Assembly: GCA_963513935.1 (NCBI GenBank)
Contig: OY740774.1
Span: 96,417,668 to 96,481,667 of the forward strand
Reading direction: 5' to 3'
Length of the DNA stretch: 64,000 nt
Source: Aphrophora alni
Taxonomy: Eukaryota > Arthropoda > Insecta > Hemiptera > Aphrophoridae
The translations under genes were made by a program, and so were the position numbers. Within the stretch, counting starts at the first letter, position 1. Each line of letters starts with the position of its first letter. The notes under the pieces were generated by a model that saw nothing but the letters and a program-made list of their open reading frames with translations, did not search any database and was not told where the DNA came from. Shown in pieces: positions 46,424 to 59,300 of the stretch.

Positions 46424-49400
46424 AAGTTGAAACGATTGTTACAATGTTTAGTGGTTTATATACATTTCCGTTTCCATTTAAAACCTTGCAATTATATCTT
46501 TATAATCATAAGAAAAAAATAAAGATATCACAAAATATTTATGTTTTAATTTAAATTTTATCATTACGCTTTTAATAAGAAATAATATTACTTAGTGTAG
46601 AACTGTTTTATGCTCATTCCACATTAAAAGATAATAGTTTCGGAAATAAATATTTCTAATTACTTAAATGATAATTTTATATATTTAATATACCATCACA
46701 TTAATTAGGCATCTTCAATTTGACAGTGTTTACTAATAATTTAAATTTAAACGGCCGTAACAACCTATAAAATAATATTTTACTAGCAGGTAATAAATTA
46801 GCGACATTATTAATTTTTAAATGTATATTTTTTAATCAGATACTTTCTATTTTCTGTTTTATTTTTGTAATCAGCGCCAACGAAATTTTCCCTGGATAAT
46901 GTTAATTTTCTAAGATTTGTTCAATTATTCGGTTTAATTTTCTTTTTAAATAAATTTTAATTGATATAATTAAGAAGTAGGTAATGTAAACCAAACCAAA
47001 CGTATTTTGTTATTTAAAGGCAAACAAATATAATGGTAATAGATTTGTCAAATGTTGATTACTTTTAATTTGAAAGTAAATCTTCTTGACAACTTTTAGT
47101 AGATTTCAAGCTAATTATAAGCGCTTCACGGATTATGCAATCACTTTTAAATTATTAATTTCTTACAATCAGGAAAAATAAATAATGTGATGGATATTCA
47201 AAAAAAGATATCTATTAATAAAATAATTCGTTTTTAAAAGGAAATCTACAGACAGAAGATAACAAAAATGAATGTAATTGTCATTTGAATATACAAAAAG
47301 AAATGTAAATATTTCCATTATATAAAATATTTTTGTTTGTATGTTGTCAGGTAAAATTGAATTCTAGTTCTTCTAAAGATGGAAATTAGATATTTAAAAA
47401 TAATTTTATTGAATTCATTTATTTACTTTTATTCCTGTATATTTTTGGTATATGCAGATATTTTAATGTATTAGTGTTAATGAAGAAGGGTGTTATGAAG
47501 TTAGTCAAGGTAGCCTATGTGAGATACAACGTATTTTCAGATAGGAATATTGAGTTTTTCACAGATTCAGTTTCTCCAAAATTAGGTTATAATAATTAAA
47601 AGGTACACGTCAGTAAAATGATAATCTTACGTCTAAAAACTATTCAGCAGTTAAGTTATGGGTCAAGTTTCTAAGTCAGAATCAATTTTCCATTTGGGTG
47701 TCATAAGCAAAATAAATATTTACCCAAGGAAGTTAGCAGTATCTACTTACAAATTTATCTGTGTTTTCAGTTGAAAAATACATTACTCACAAAAAGTAAG
47801 TCCATGCAAATAGACATGTTGTTCACTACCATGTTCAAAATATCTTCCAAAACTATGATTTAAATTATATTGCATTGTTAAATTATTTTATTATATTTAT
47901 TTATTATGATATTAAACAAAAATAATATGCATTATTTTCGTACTAAATAATATTTTGAAACATTGAGAGGTTATAAAATTTAGTTCATACAGACTTTCTT
48001 TCTTAAAATTGTAAATTACTTTAATTTGCATATTCATATAACAATGTCGTTCATTAAAAGCACTGAATATTTACACCATACATCAGTATTTATGATGCGT
48101 TTTAATACTGTCGCTATATGTAAAGTTTGTATAAACACTTGAATGTATTGGAATTGTATAATGTAACCAACAGAAAGATTTTGTAGGTTTTTGTTCTTTG
48201 TATGTTTATTCTTCAGAGGAATAAATGTAGAACAGTGAATGCATTACAATTGTAAAACATTCGACTGTAAATATTATTCACAGTTGAAACAGTCTGAATT
48301 TCATCAATAAAAAATAACGATTTTTCTCGATGTGGTAATATCTGAGGCTACCATGAAAACGTCTCGTAATTGGTATGTAAATTTAAAAAGTACATAAATA
48401 CCTTAGAGGTACAATAGAGACAAAAATATATTTATTGTGTCGTTTTAATGTTATCACCAATGTAGGAATCATTAAAACGTACAAAATAAATAACCCTCCT
48501 AGTCATAATAGTCTACAGATAAGTTACGTTATCACCTGTTACTTAAATAATTAACTTATGAATATTATTATATATATATTAGAACAGTTCTTATAAGTAA
48601 CGTTAAGTTAGTTTTTATTTAGTTTATAATAAAATATATATTTTGAACTTTGGGAATTGGAAAAATTTACAGTCTGCGACCAGTGGCAGTGTTTGCTATT
48701 TGTCAGTATAACTCATGGCACAGGTTTCCTTAAATATACGTTTCAATACACAATCAAAATATATTGTTCTATATAATATCCATTAACTGTTCTTGACACT
48801 CGATCTGTCCTGCTAGATTGTGTTAATATAAATAGATTACGGATTACATGTCATAGTTTTAAACCTTTTTTCTTTGTTTTTTTCATAAGGTTTGTTTTAT
48901 TATTCGATTAATATTCTACAAATCACACATTTGAAAATCAAACACTCTAAATAAATTTGTAACATTAATATACTGATTTAAGTATATAACCTAAATTTCT
49001 ATCTTGAAAAAAATAAAATATATTTGATGATATAAATGAGAAACATTTATATAATAAAATGTAAATATATAGATTGGTAAAATATTTAATTGTATTCTAC
49101 ACCTAGGCTAGTACTAAATGTACCTTACAATAACATCGAGTTATTTTTAACATAAATAAATAAATATATATTTATACAAATTTGAAATCAATATAATATA
49201 CTTTATGAAGCTAATAATAAAGATACACTGTTAATTTTGTATTATAAATAAATATAATATGTAAAATTAAGATTTTCGTTCATTTTTGTATAAGACGGTT
49301 AACACATAATATAAATACACCGTCACTTGTTTAGAGTTTCATATCGGTGATCTATCATCCAACTTATAAATTCAGGAGATAAGATTATTAGAGGCTTAAT

Positions 49401-50459
49401 CAGAGATTTATTTTTCCCTATGGTACTCGGGTTGGAAATTACCGTTGATTTATCGTTCATATTTAAATTTGATCCGCTGTAAAGTTTCAAATTTAAATAT
49501 AAAAAGTATTCCAGTAAAACGTTGTCAGATTGCACAAAAATAGTTAGAGATATGCATTATTTAAAGAAATGTTATGTTTATAATGATACACCTTTAAACT
49601 ATGATGCTACTTGAAGTAAAAGAAAATAAAAAGTAAATTTTCAAAATGATGGGCTTTTGATTGTTTTTAATAATAATATTATAATTTCTGTCCCTGTATT
49701 GAAAATAAAATACTGTATCTATAATTTTAGTAAACAAGTGTTAAAATAAGGAAGTGACACCAAATATACTAAATGAAGATCAACCTAAGGTTTTTCAAAA
49801 GGGAGAGACGTAGACAGAATAAAAGAATAAAACAAAATTTTCGGTTTTACATTAATCTTTCCCAAAATCCTTATTGGTCAATTTATTATGAATTGTTATT
49901 ATTTGATTTCTACATAATTGTTAGTGTATTCGGAAGTTAGTTATATATCTTCTGTAATCAAGAGTAATAACCATATTACAAAAAAATATATATATATTAA
50001 TTTATATCTATTCATTGTTTCAGCCAAAGAAGGGTTTTACTTACAGATATTGGTAAAACATTGCTCATTACATCACTATGTTCAGACAGCTATTGATGCG
50101 GGTTCTATACCAATAAAACACCTCCGACAGCATCAGCTACTCTCACCCTGATAATCAATTTATATTCTATTTAATTGGATCACTATAGAATATGTTCTTT
50201 GACTAAACACTAACTTGTGTTATATTAAGTTGAATTTATTACATTTGAATAGTAATACCATTTTAATGAATCGTGAAATAAAATTAATTTGATAGCCTAA
50301 ATTGACATTTAAACATCTAAGCGGAGTAGAGTTATTTTGTTATATTTATTATAATGTTTAAGGGTTACTTATGTCAAATTCCAACTTATCTTATACCACA
50401 ACATCCAAAACATACACATCTAAAGTAATATTGCGGAATAAAACTATTTTTCGATTAAG

Positions 50460-50460
<1 letters not shown>
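46424..50460 (+). other. Probable intron or intergenic A+T-rich DNA
   Basis: No recognisable gene. One frame (49918-50151) has an internal TTGTTTCAG at 50015-50023 followed by 42 codons, but its phase does not fit the donor at 46424 and I do not call it. The stretch 48550-49320 is very A+T-rich. Confidence 0.3.
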
Positions 50461-51440
<980 letters not shown>

Positions 51441-52083
51441 AAAAAAAAAATAATTAAAAAAATATTTTTCCACTCACAATCGGCATTTTTCGGCAAAAAT
51501 TGAAGTGCCCCCCATTTTTGGTAAAAGTATGGTAAAAAAAAAAATCATTATCTCAAAATGTTGGGTTTGATATGTACTTTTGTCTAAGGTAACCCAAACG
51601 TTTGTTGTCCTTTGAGAAGTGCCCTTTTTTAGGGATTAACAATTTTTTTTTTTGTTTTTTTTTTTTAAATGTATTTTGCACTATTAATGCTATATGTTTT
51701 TTAGAAAATGTTTTTTTATTTACATAGGGGGGACAAATTATTAGACTAAAGTGCATTTTTCTAAAAAAGAATTAAGCATTAATAATGCAAGGGGGTAATA
51801 TGGTTACAGGAAATTATATATTTGTCTTGTTTAACATGTCAACTACACTTAGTAACCTAATTTTATTATATACAAAATCTAAGTCTCAAATCTAATGATA
51901 AATTTTGTTTTCAATAATTCAGGAGAAATTTAAGTAAATAGAGGTTTTCAAATTAATATGTTTATTTAGCAAAAAAAAGAACACAAAGAGATGATTATGT
52001 TGACAAACATGAATAATTACAACCATTTAAAATGTTTAATAAATATTTAAAAACACACATTATTAGTAAAATATTTATATGTA

Positions 52084-52140
<57 letters not shown>

Positions 52141-52201
52141 CTATTCTCAATTCATGATTTTGAAATGCAATATATAGAAATCATATTGGATTTCATTTCA
52201 G
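51441..52201 (+). other. A+T-rich stretch with homopolymers and a microsatellite
   Basis: Many A- and T-runs to 51770, a (TA)n tract at 52086-52136, and a TTTCATTTCAG acceptor at the right end. No gene was recognised. Confidence 0.35.
52086..52136 (+). repeat. (AT)n microsatellite
   Basis: About 25 AT units. Confidence 0.95.
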
Positions 52202-52286
52202 CCCTGCTACTTGTGCCACCATGTGTAAAAATCTAACGTCAGAAAAGTTGAGAAGGGCGGTTTACACATCCTTGCACATTCTGTAA
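52202..52286 (+). CDS. Candidate 3' exon of the unrecognised Cys-containing protein
   Basis: Behind TTTCATTTCAG the first base completes the GC left by the exon ending at 46423. The frame then runs PATCATMCKNLTSEKLRRAV and seven further codons to TAA at 52284-52286. Alternatively GT at 52283 in CT|GTAAGAAT acts as a donor and the exon is internal. The phase match and two more Cys support a link to 46166-46423, but the 5.8-kb intron is unproven. Confidence 0.3.
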
Positions 52287-52519
52287 GAATATTTTAAATC
52301 TAAATTCCAATTCATGTAATGTTACGAAATAACATGAGGGAATTTTCATGAGATTAAAATTTTCATATAAAATATCGTTGCTTTTACATTCTCTGTTCAT
52401 TGTTTATTTAAATTTACCTGCATTTAACAAAATAAAAATAGTAACCGTAATATAAATAATTTATTTTTGTTTGAATAGTAGCACCAGTATTTTTTTATGT
52501 CATAATAGAGGAACATGTG

Positions 52520-52702
52520 TTACCTCCCAGCGTTACCTCCCAACAGAGTGTGGGCGTGTCGTGTTAATCAGAGGAGTAGTGTTGGCAGTGGGGACTAGGG
52601 CATGCGCAGTACAAACCGCAACCTAGCGACCTTGAAAGAAGCAGAGTCCTAGTCAGTCAGCTGATAGATGTTAGTTGGGAAGGTTCTGCCAAGTAAACCT
52701 AG
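52520..52702 (+). promoter_or_regulatory. Locally G+C-richer, promoter-like segment with a splice donor
   Basis: This short segment contrasts with its surroundings. It contains GCATGCGCAGT at about 52600-52610, which fits an NRF-1 type core-promoter site, and ends in CCTAG|GTAAGT near 52702, which looks like the end of a first, untranslated exon. No matching coding exon was found downstream in the window. Confidence 0.3.
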
Positions 52703-52834
52703 GTAAGTGCCTGAGGTGCATGATTTTAAAAGTATCCGCATTGCTTGTTATAAATGCATGTTTTATCAGTTTTGCTTGGTTTCTTAGCCAGCTCTTTAAA
52801 CCATTATAAATTATTATTTTATGATATTACGGAA

Positions 52835-53235
52835 ACCTTAAGGGCATCCCTTTTACGAGACATCCCTTTTTCTGTTCGAATTCGCTACAGTTGAATTTTT
52901 CGCGACTTTATAAGATATTTTATTTTTTTATATGCTTTTCCGAGAAATCCATCTCTACGCTTTGATTTCGGTTCAGTTTATTTCTACGCAACGTATGCTA
53001 TGCAAGATATTATTTTATTTTATTATTGCAATTCTCAAGATTCCGAGAAATCCTTCTTTACACTGCGATTTCGCTTCAGTTTAGTTCTACGCAACATAGG
53101 CCCATACAGGATATTATTTTATTTTATTATCGTCCTCTATGTGAGATACTGAGAAATCCCTCTTTACACTTCGATTTCGCTTCAGTTTAGTTCTACGCAA
53201 CATAGGCCTATACAAGATGTTATTTTATTTCGTTA
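52835..53235 (+). repeat. Tandem repeat with ~105-bp unit, three copies
   Basis: The landmark CCGAGAAATCC (CTGAGAAATCC in the third) falls at 52940, 53043 and 53149. Each unit contains a CGATTTCGCTTCAGTTTA-like stretch, CTACGCAACATAGGC and ATTATTTTATTTTATTAT. A more diverged unit may precede. Confidence 0.8.
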
Positions 53236-53725
53236 CTATAATCGCTCGGTTAACCCGAGTTACCATTATTAGGAACAGGCTCTGGCACCCATCGGTTATG
53301 GCGCGCTCCCACATTTAGGTTATCCTCGCTCGGTAACCCCAAACTCCCACGTTTAGTTTAGGCCATGTCCTCGCTCTGTTATCCCGAGCTCCCTTAATTA
53401 AGATAGGGACTTTCCTCGCTCCGTAACTCGAACACCCATTCAAAAATAGGCTCTGTCCTATTTCGGTTATCCCGAGCTCAATATATATTTTAGGTACTGT
53501 CTGTCCTTGCTCGTTTATCCCGAGTTCCCATAATCAAGGTTAAGCTCTCTCTCTTAGTTCCGTTATCACGAGCTCAGACAATTAAGAAGAGTCTCTGTCC
53601 TCGCTCTTTTATCCCGAGCTCCATAATTAGGGTAGGCCCTCTTCTCACTCCGTTATAGCGAGCTCATTTCATTATGGCTAGATCCAGTCCTCTCTCGGAT
53701 ATCACAGGCTCCTACACTTCCCCTT
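53236..53725 (+). repeat. Degenerate minisatellite with CTCG...CGAG hairpin cores
   Basis: Units of roughly 50-60 bp share TCCTCGCTC, GGTTATCCCGAGCTC and an AATTAGG-like spacer. About eight units are recognisable. In many, CTCG and CGAG flank a 6-8 nt loop, giving a small stem-loop. The units are more G+C-rich than the flanks. Confidence 0.75.
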
Positions 53726-55851
53726 ACCTTCAATCGTCTAAATTGGCCCTGGTAACTTTCCTCCTCCTCTTGGCGATGTAGATTTAAGTTGCGTAATTGG
53801 CTGACTGAGTCACCGGCGATATGTGAGCTACCTCCTTAAAATATTCATTCTCCGCACCCTTGAGATTATACCCTGCTAACTGAATTATCCAAGCACTCAC
53901 ATATATCACCCCCCCCATAAAACCTAAAACCTAGAAAAACAACATTAAAATTTGCGTGTTTGTATTCACACTATGAAGGTTTATTTCCACAATATGAATG
54001 TCAACAATGCTATACATAACTGCATAAGAACGTAAACCAAAAAGACATAAAAACTTCATTTTGACCAACCATTATGTATATTAGAACCAAATTATAGATA
54101 TCTTGAATAAATGTATATTTTTTGTTAGTATTAAAATTTTTATTATATGTAATACAACAATGTTTGGAATTATAATATTAGTACATTAAAAGTACCACAC
54201 AATGAGTTACAATAATAGTGTTGGGGAAACCAATTCATGAGAGAGTAATATTTGATAGTTTATTGGATTATTTATTTTCAGGCTTATAAGTCTATTTCTG
54301 TCTTACAATAACACGTGGAATTTTATTTTAAAGCATCGTAAACAGTCAACATGGTGGAAACTGATTTAGGCTTTACGCGTGTCAATTGATTAGTAGAGTA
54401 TAAACTAAACTGCAAACTATATATATATTATCAAAGAAATGATCATCCTTAAGGAAAGATTCCGTTTGGGATAAGTTAGCTAATAAAATCACATAACTAT
54501 TAACGTACTCAATTGTTCTCAATCATCTAAATAATATTAACATAATTTGCATACGATAACTAAACCTACACTCATTGAATAAAACAGTAATTAAAATTTT
54601 ATTAGTAAAATATTAGTAGCAAATGTGGATACGTAAAAGGAAATACGTGTATTAGAACCTAATAATTCACTCCAGATATTGAACTTTAAAAGCAACTAAC
54701 ATTGAGGTAAACTGTAGGTGTTGAAGAAACCAATTTAGAAGACTGTATACATTGAAGGTTTATTGGATTCCTGATCTGCATGTATATAAGTCTTCTTATG
54801 TACTCCACTCATGTACGTCAAACTTTCTGAGAGTATAACCATATAAAAAAAACAATTCTTGTTTTCGCATTGCAGCTTTGTCTGTTTTAAAGCTAGCTAT
54901 AGACACATATATATATTTATTTCTTTGAGAGGGGAATTATATACTTTTCATTGAATTCACTTTATCTAACTAATTGGTAGTCGATATAAATTTAAAATTT
55001 ATCTTGGACGGTCAAAAATAATATTAGGTTGTATGAATTGTTGGGGTATATTAATGTTTATGTATATTTAATGTTTACAAACTATAAGAAATTTATTTAA
55101 ATTTTCATCCTAAAACAAATATAATTTTGATACCACTTAACTCTTTATCTATATCTTATTGACATTGATTGTTTTCACAATATTAGTGACACAAGGTTTT
55201 TTTAAAATACTTTTTAGAAAAACAATTATGTAGATAAAAATGCACATGTTCATTGACGTTGAATAAGGTTGAGCATGTTGAATAACTCATACACATAACA
55301 CATACATTTACTTAAATGTTCCAAAACTATCGTAATTTATTTTAAGTGAATTGATACATATTACCAACTTTGAAATAACATCGTAGGTTATATCGTGTAA
55401 TATTTCGGACAAACAAAAATGATAACAGTAGATGTATACTTGTATAGCAATCACATCCACTTGTAGAATATACATATATAATCAGAGGGAAATTCTACAT
55501 TCGACATTATGAAAACTAACTTTCTGTACAAATTAATTTTATATCCAATTAATATAAGAAAATTGAAGAAGGTTTCAAGAGGTAAACAATATATTTACTC
55601 CACGTCTGTAATGTCTATCTTGTAACAAAATTTGATCATTAAAATTATAACACATTGTAATGATTCTTAATATAACTAAAAGTTTTCAACATATTTAAAA
55701 AAAATAGTTCTTTTTGATAGTTGTGAGAGTTTTCAGATGTTTTACAAATACATCATAGGACACATTTTAATATATATTTCAGTGTATAGATGAATATCCA
55801 ATTAAATTGTGATCGATACATAATAACTGTTAATAATACAAGTACTAATAA
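53726..55851 (+). other. A+T-rich stretch, nothing recognised
   Basis: No frame, repeat or RNA gene stood out. Confidence 0.35.
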
Positions 55852-56388
55852 TTATTCTCTGTTTGAAATTATTTGTTAATGATGGAAGTACAATTTTATT
55901 ATTATACATTTTTCAGACATTCGCCATCATTTGTCCGAGAACAAAGTTGCTAGCACTCTCAGGAAGTACAATGCTTTTTTCTCCGATCAACTTCGTTCTT
56001 CACTAACACTGCATTATTCCAAACTCCCCCATATGTATGGCTTACCAAAAATACAAAAATCTAACACCCCTCTAAGACCTATTGTTAGTTCCCGTGGTTC
56101 CCCATGCAGGGAACTATCCAAATACCTTTTGCGCATAATTAATCCACTAGTAGGAAACTTCCGTTAGTTGTGTGTTTACCGTGATTGTGTTTTCTAACTT
56201 CTTAGTTTCAGCTCTGAGATGCATGCTTAGATATTAAGGTTGGTGGTATTCTTATTTAATTTTACTTCTCACATAGGCTTAGTTTCTAGTTTCATGTTTC
56301 TTTAGTTTTTAGTCACTTGATAACGGGAATTGATTCTTATTCCTGAAACGTCGTGTTTTGAATTTTGAACACACAAATGATGGCAAAT
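55852..56388 (+). mobile_element. Penelope-like element, truncated, with inverted terminal block
   Basis: Order: a block (55852-55936) that is inverted relative to 24480-24575, then a reverse-transcriptase fragment, then a block (56211-56388) matching 24336-24511 directly. The short motif ATTCGCCATCATTTGT near 55919 is the reverse complement of the end ACAAATGATGGCAAAT near 56373-56388. This layout is typical of Penelope terminal repeats. Most of the RT and the GIY-YIG endonuclease are missing. Confidence 0.7.
55931..56167 (+). pseudogene. Penelope-type reverse transcriptase fragment (78 codons)
   Basis: The fragment holds YGLPKIQKSNTPLRPIVSSR, the hallmark of the Penelope RT (YGLPKIHK...PLRPIVS), then GSP and SKYLLRII. 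It stops 11 codons after LLRII, well before the YADD-type catalytic box, and begins without the N-terminal domain. Not functional. Confidence 0.8.
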
Positions 56389-59300
56389 AGTATAAATTAA
56401 TAATTATATTCCTTTTTCATTTATTAATGAGGTAATTATAAAACTGATATTTTCCATTCTAAAAAATAAAAAAAAAAAAAAAAAATAAAATAAAATAAAA
56501 AAAAAAAAAAACTTATATACATTCCTTAATAAAATAAATATTTATTGTTTATAACAAAAGATAAAATACAACAAAAACACGTTGTAAATAATTTTGATCA
56601 ATTTAAGCAATGTAAACATACGTGTTTGACAGGACTGTGTTACATAAAAGAACTATCAGCCAAGGCCATAAGACGAAAACTCCATATTACGTTTCAGTAA
56701 CACTTGACAAAAATATATGTTTAATAACTGTTAACAATGAAAGTGAATGTTTTGTTAATAAACATTATTTTCGCTGGTAGTAAAAAATACTATGTCAATC
56801 CAACGTATACAACTTTATTGATAGATCAAGTATATTTTATATTATTTAAGCCTTGAAATTAGTTTGAGAATTATAATTAAGTCCTTATAATCCATATCAT
56901 GGTTATTACTAACATGTACACAAACTTGAGAGAGTTTGAATTTCCAAAGGAATTAAAAGCTTATTATAACAAACGTTTTAATAAAGATACTGTTACGTAA
57001 GTCATAAAACGTTTTGTAACCACACCTGCGGACAGCCATTACGTGCAAGGGAATGGTTTTGTTTATAGCCATGTGGATTTCAGTCAGATTAATATATACA
57101 AAAGATTTATTTTACGATTTTCACAGAGGTAGATTAACTGTTCTAGAACAATTTGTAAATTTGCACTGCAAATTTCATTTATTTTTTCAAGATAATGAAT
57201 GAATACTTTTATAAATGAACGAATACAAAGCATAAATAAAGAACCGCATAGCCTTACAAAATAATTACAACATTTGACGACATTGAAAGGAATTCATTAA
57301 AATATCAAGTCGAAAATTTTATATTATTAAATCAAAAACGTATAAAGTTAGTTTTATAATCAATTTAATTAATAGTATAATATAAATATAAACATCAATT
57401 AAATGATGTTACCTTTCTCATTGTTACTTATATCAATACAAGTCAAAACAGTTATTTTCCTGTAATATATAAAAATCAAAATTCGGTTCTTTAATTTAAA
57501 TTATAACCCGAAATCTCCTATTTAAAATGTTGTATGGTTTATGTGTCTAAGGTAATCAAACGTATAAAAAAACATAATTTTATAGAACTAGTTTTAAAGT
57601 TTTAGGACAAAACTGAGCGTAGGATGTAATAGGCTTTATGTTTAATGCCTATCTTTGTATATACAGTAATTAGATAAAATAAGAACTAGTTTATTATTTA
57701 ATGTATAATGTTTTTCATGTGTACGTCACATTTAGAAAATAATGGGACCCAGAACAAAAAAACCTGTTCTTCCAGATATATAAAACCACTATGTATTTTC
57801 AACACTTTATTTGTAAAAATATTTATCCAATTAAAAAAAAAAAAACTATATTTTTTAATATATAAATTTATCGATTTTACCGCTTACAATTTTTTTTACC
57901 AAAATAGTATAATTAATTAATTAAAATATTTATTTATTATATTTTTTGAAAGCATTAAATATTCCAAAACTTTAATAATTGCTAATTTCAGTGGGTTCCA
58001 AAGTCATAATTAATACATAATAATAATGCAATAAGTTATCCTAACAGTTTCCAACAAAAAAGAACATACTTTAACATTATGGAAATAGGGGAAGGTAGCC
58101 CCTTAATATATTAAATACCAATGGTGTATGATTTAATTATTACTTTCCTAGATATCTCAATTGTCATAATTGTAATACAAATAATTCATACATTTACTAT
58201 TCAGCAATTCGGTGTTTAACTTGTGATTTAGGGTATTTAAAAAACTCACCCATACTGATAGGTGTATTGTACATGTTTAATCCTCTACACACAAAAGAGC
58301 GCAGGCCTTCAACTCAATGATCCACTATTAGTAAGCCTACCTTTGTGCCTATTAAGCTCTCAAGTGTATATGTGTACAGAGCAGCGGAATTTAACGGTAT
58401 CCAAAGGAAAAAATAAAGACCACACAACAAAAGAAAGCAATGGACAAACATTTTAATATTAGATTCAATCCTATTTATTATTGTTAAATATTTAATATGT
58501 TTTACTACAACACACAAAATTCACGAAATAAGTAACTCAAAAATATTAGAAAAACTCTCTTACCCATATATCCATAAAACCAAATGACATTTAACCCAAG
58601 CTATTATTGACCTACAAATATCAGTCACATTTGAGTAGCACTACAAAATTTTAATGAAAATATATTCCATAAACATAAATTTACAACGTAATTAAAGCGA
58701 AAATATAGAATATATACTTTTTTCATGAATTTTCAAAATGAATATCTATTGTATGGTCAATAAATATGCATATATTAAATATAAACTCAAATGATTTTAA
58801 TGAGAAATGTAATAGAATGATGTTATTACAAAACATAACAATTAAATATAAATGTTCACTAAAAAAAATACAAATACATGTTTAACACTTAGTTCAATGT
58901 TATTTGAATAATCTCTGAAAATGAAACAATTAGGCTACGTAACTAAAACCATAGAACAAAAGTCGCTTATTCAAATGAAAATGTTAACCTAAATGTTTCA
59001 AAAGTTTATATGTAACAAATAACCTGCAATGTACGAAGAATGTTTTATTTGTTTTGTGTAATAAAGTTTACCAACGTATAAAAGTCTCAAAATAAACTTT
59101 TACCTTAGGTGGCGTTTGTGGAATAAGTACGATTGTAAACTCATATACATGCAGAGTAGGGACTGAACTCAGCAGCTTTTACACATATTGTGCCACCAAA
59201 CTTTTAAATTGTTTTCATTGTAAAGAGACTCTCTTAGTTTAGTTTATTCTAATAGTGTAAGGAATGACAATCTATTTACGTCATTTACAATATCCCCCCC

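Noticed and set aside
49918..50151. 77-codon frame with an internal splice acceptor as an exon of the 46-52 kb candidate gene
   Set aside because: Its open frame does not match the phase left by the donor at 46424; the compatible phase stops early.
52835..53725. CRISPR array
   Set aside because: Repeat units are long, degenerate and contiguous without unique spacers; the genome is eukaryotic.
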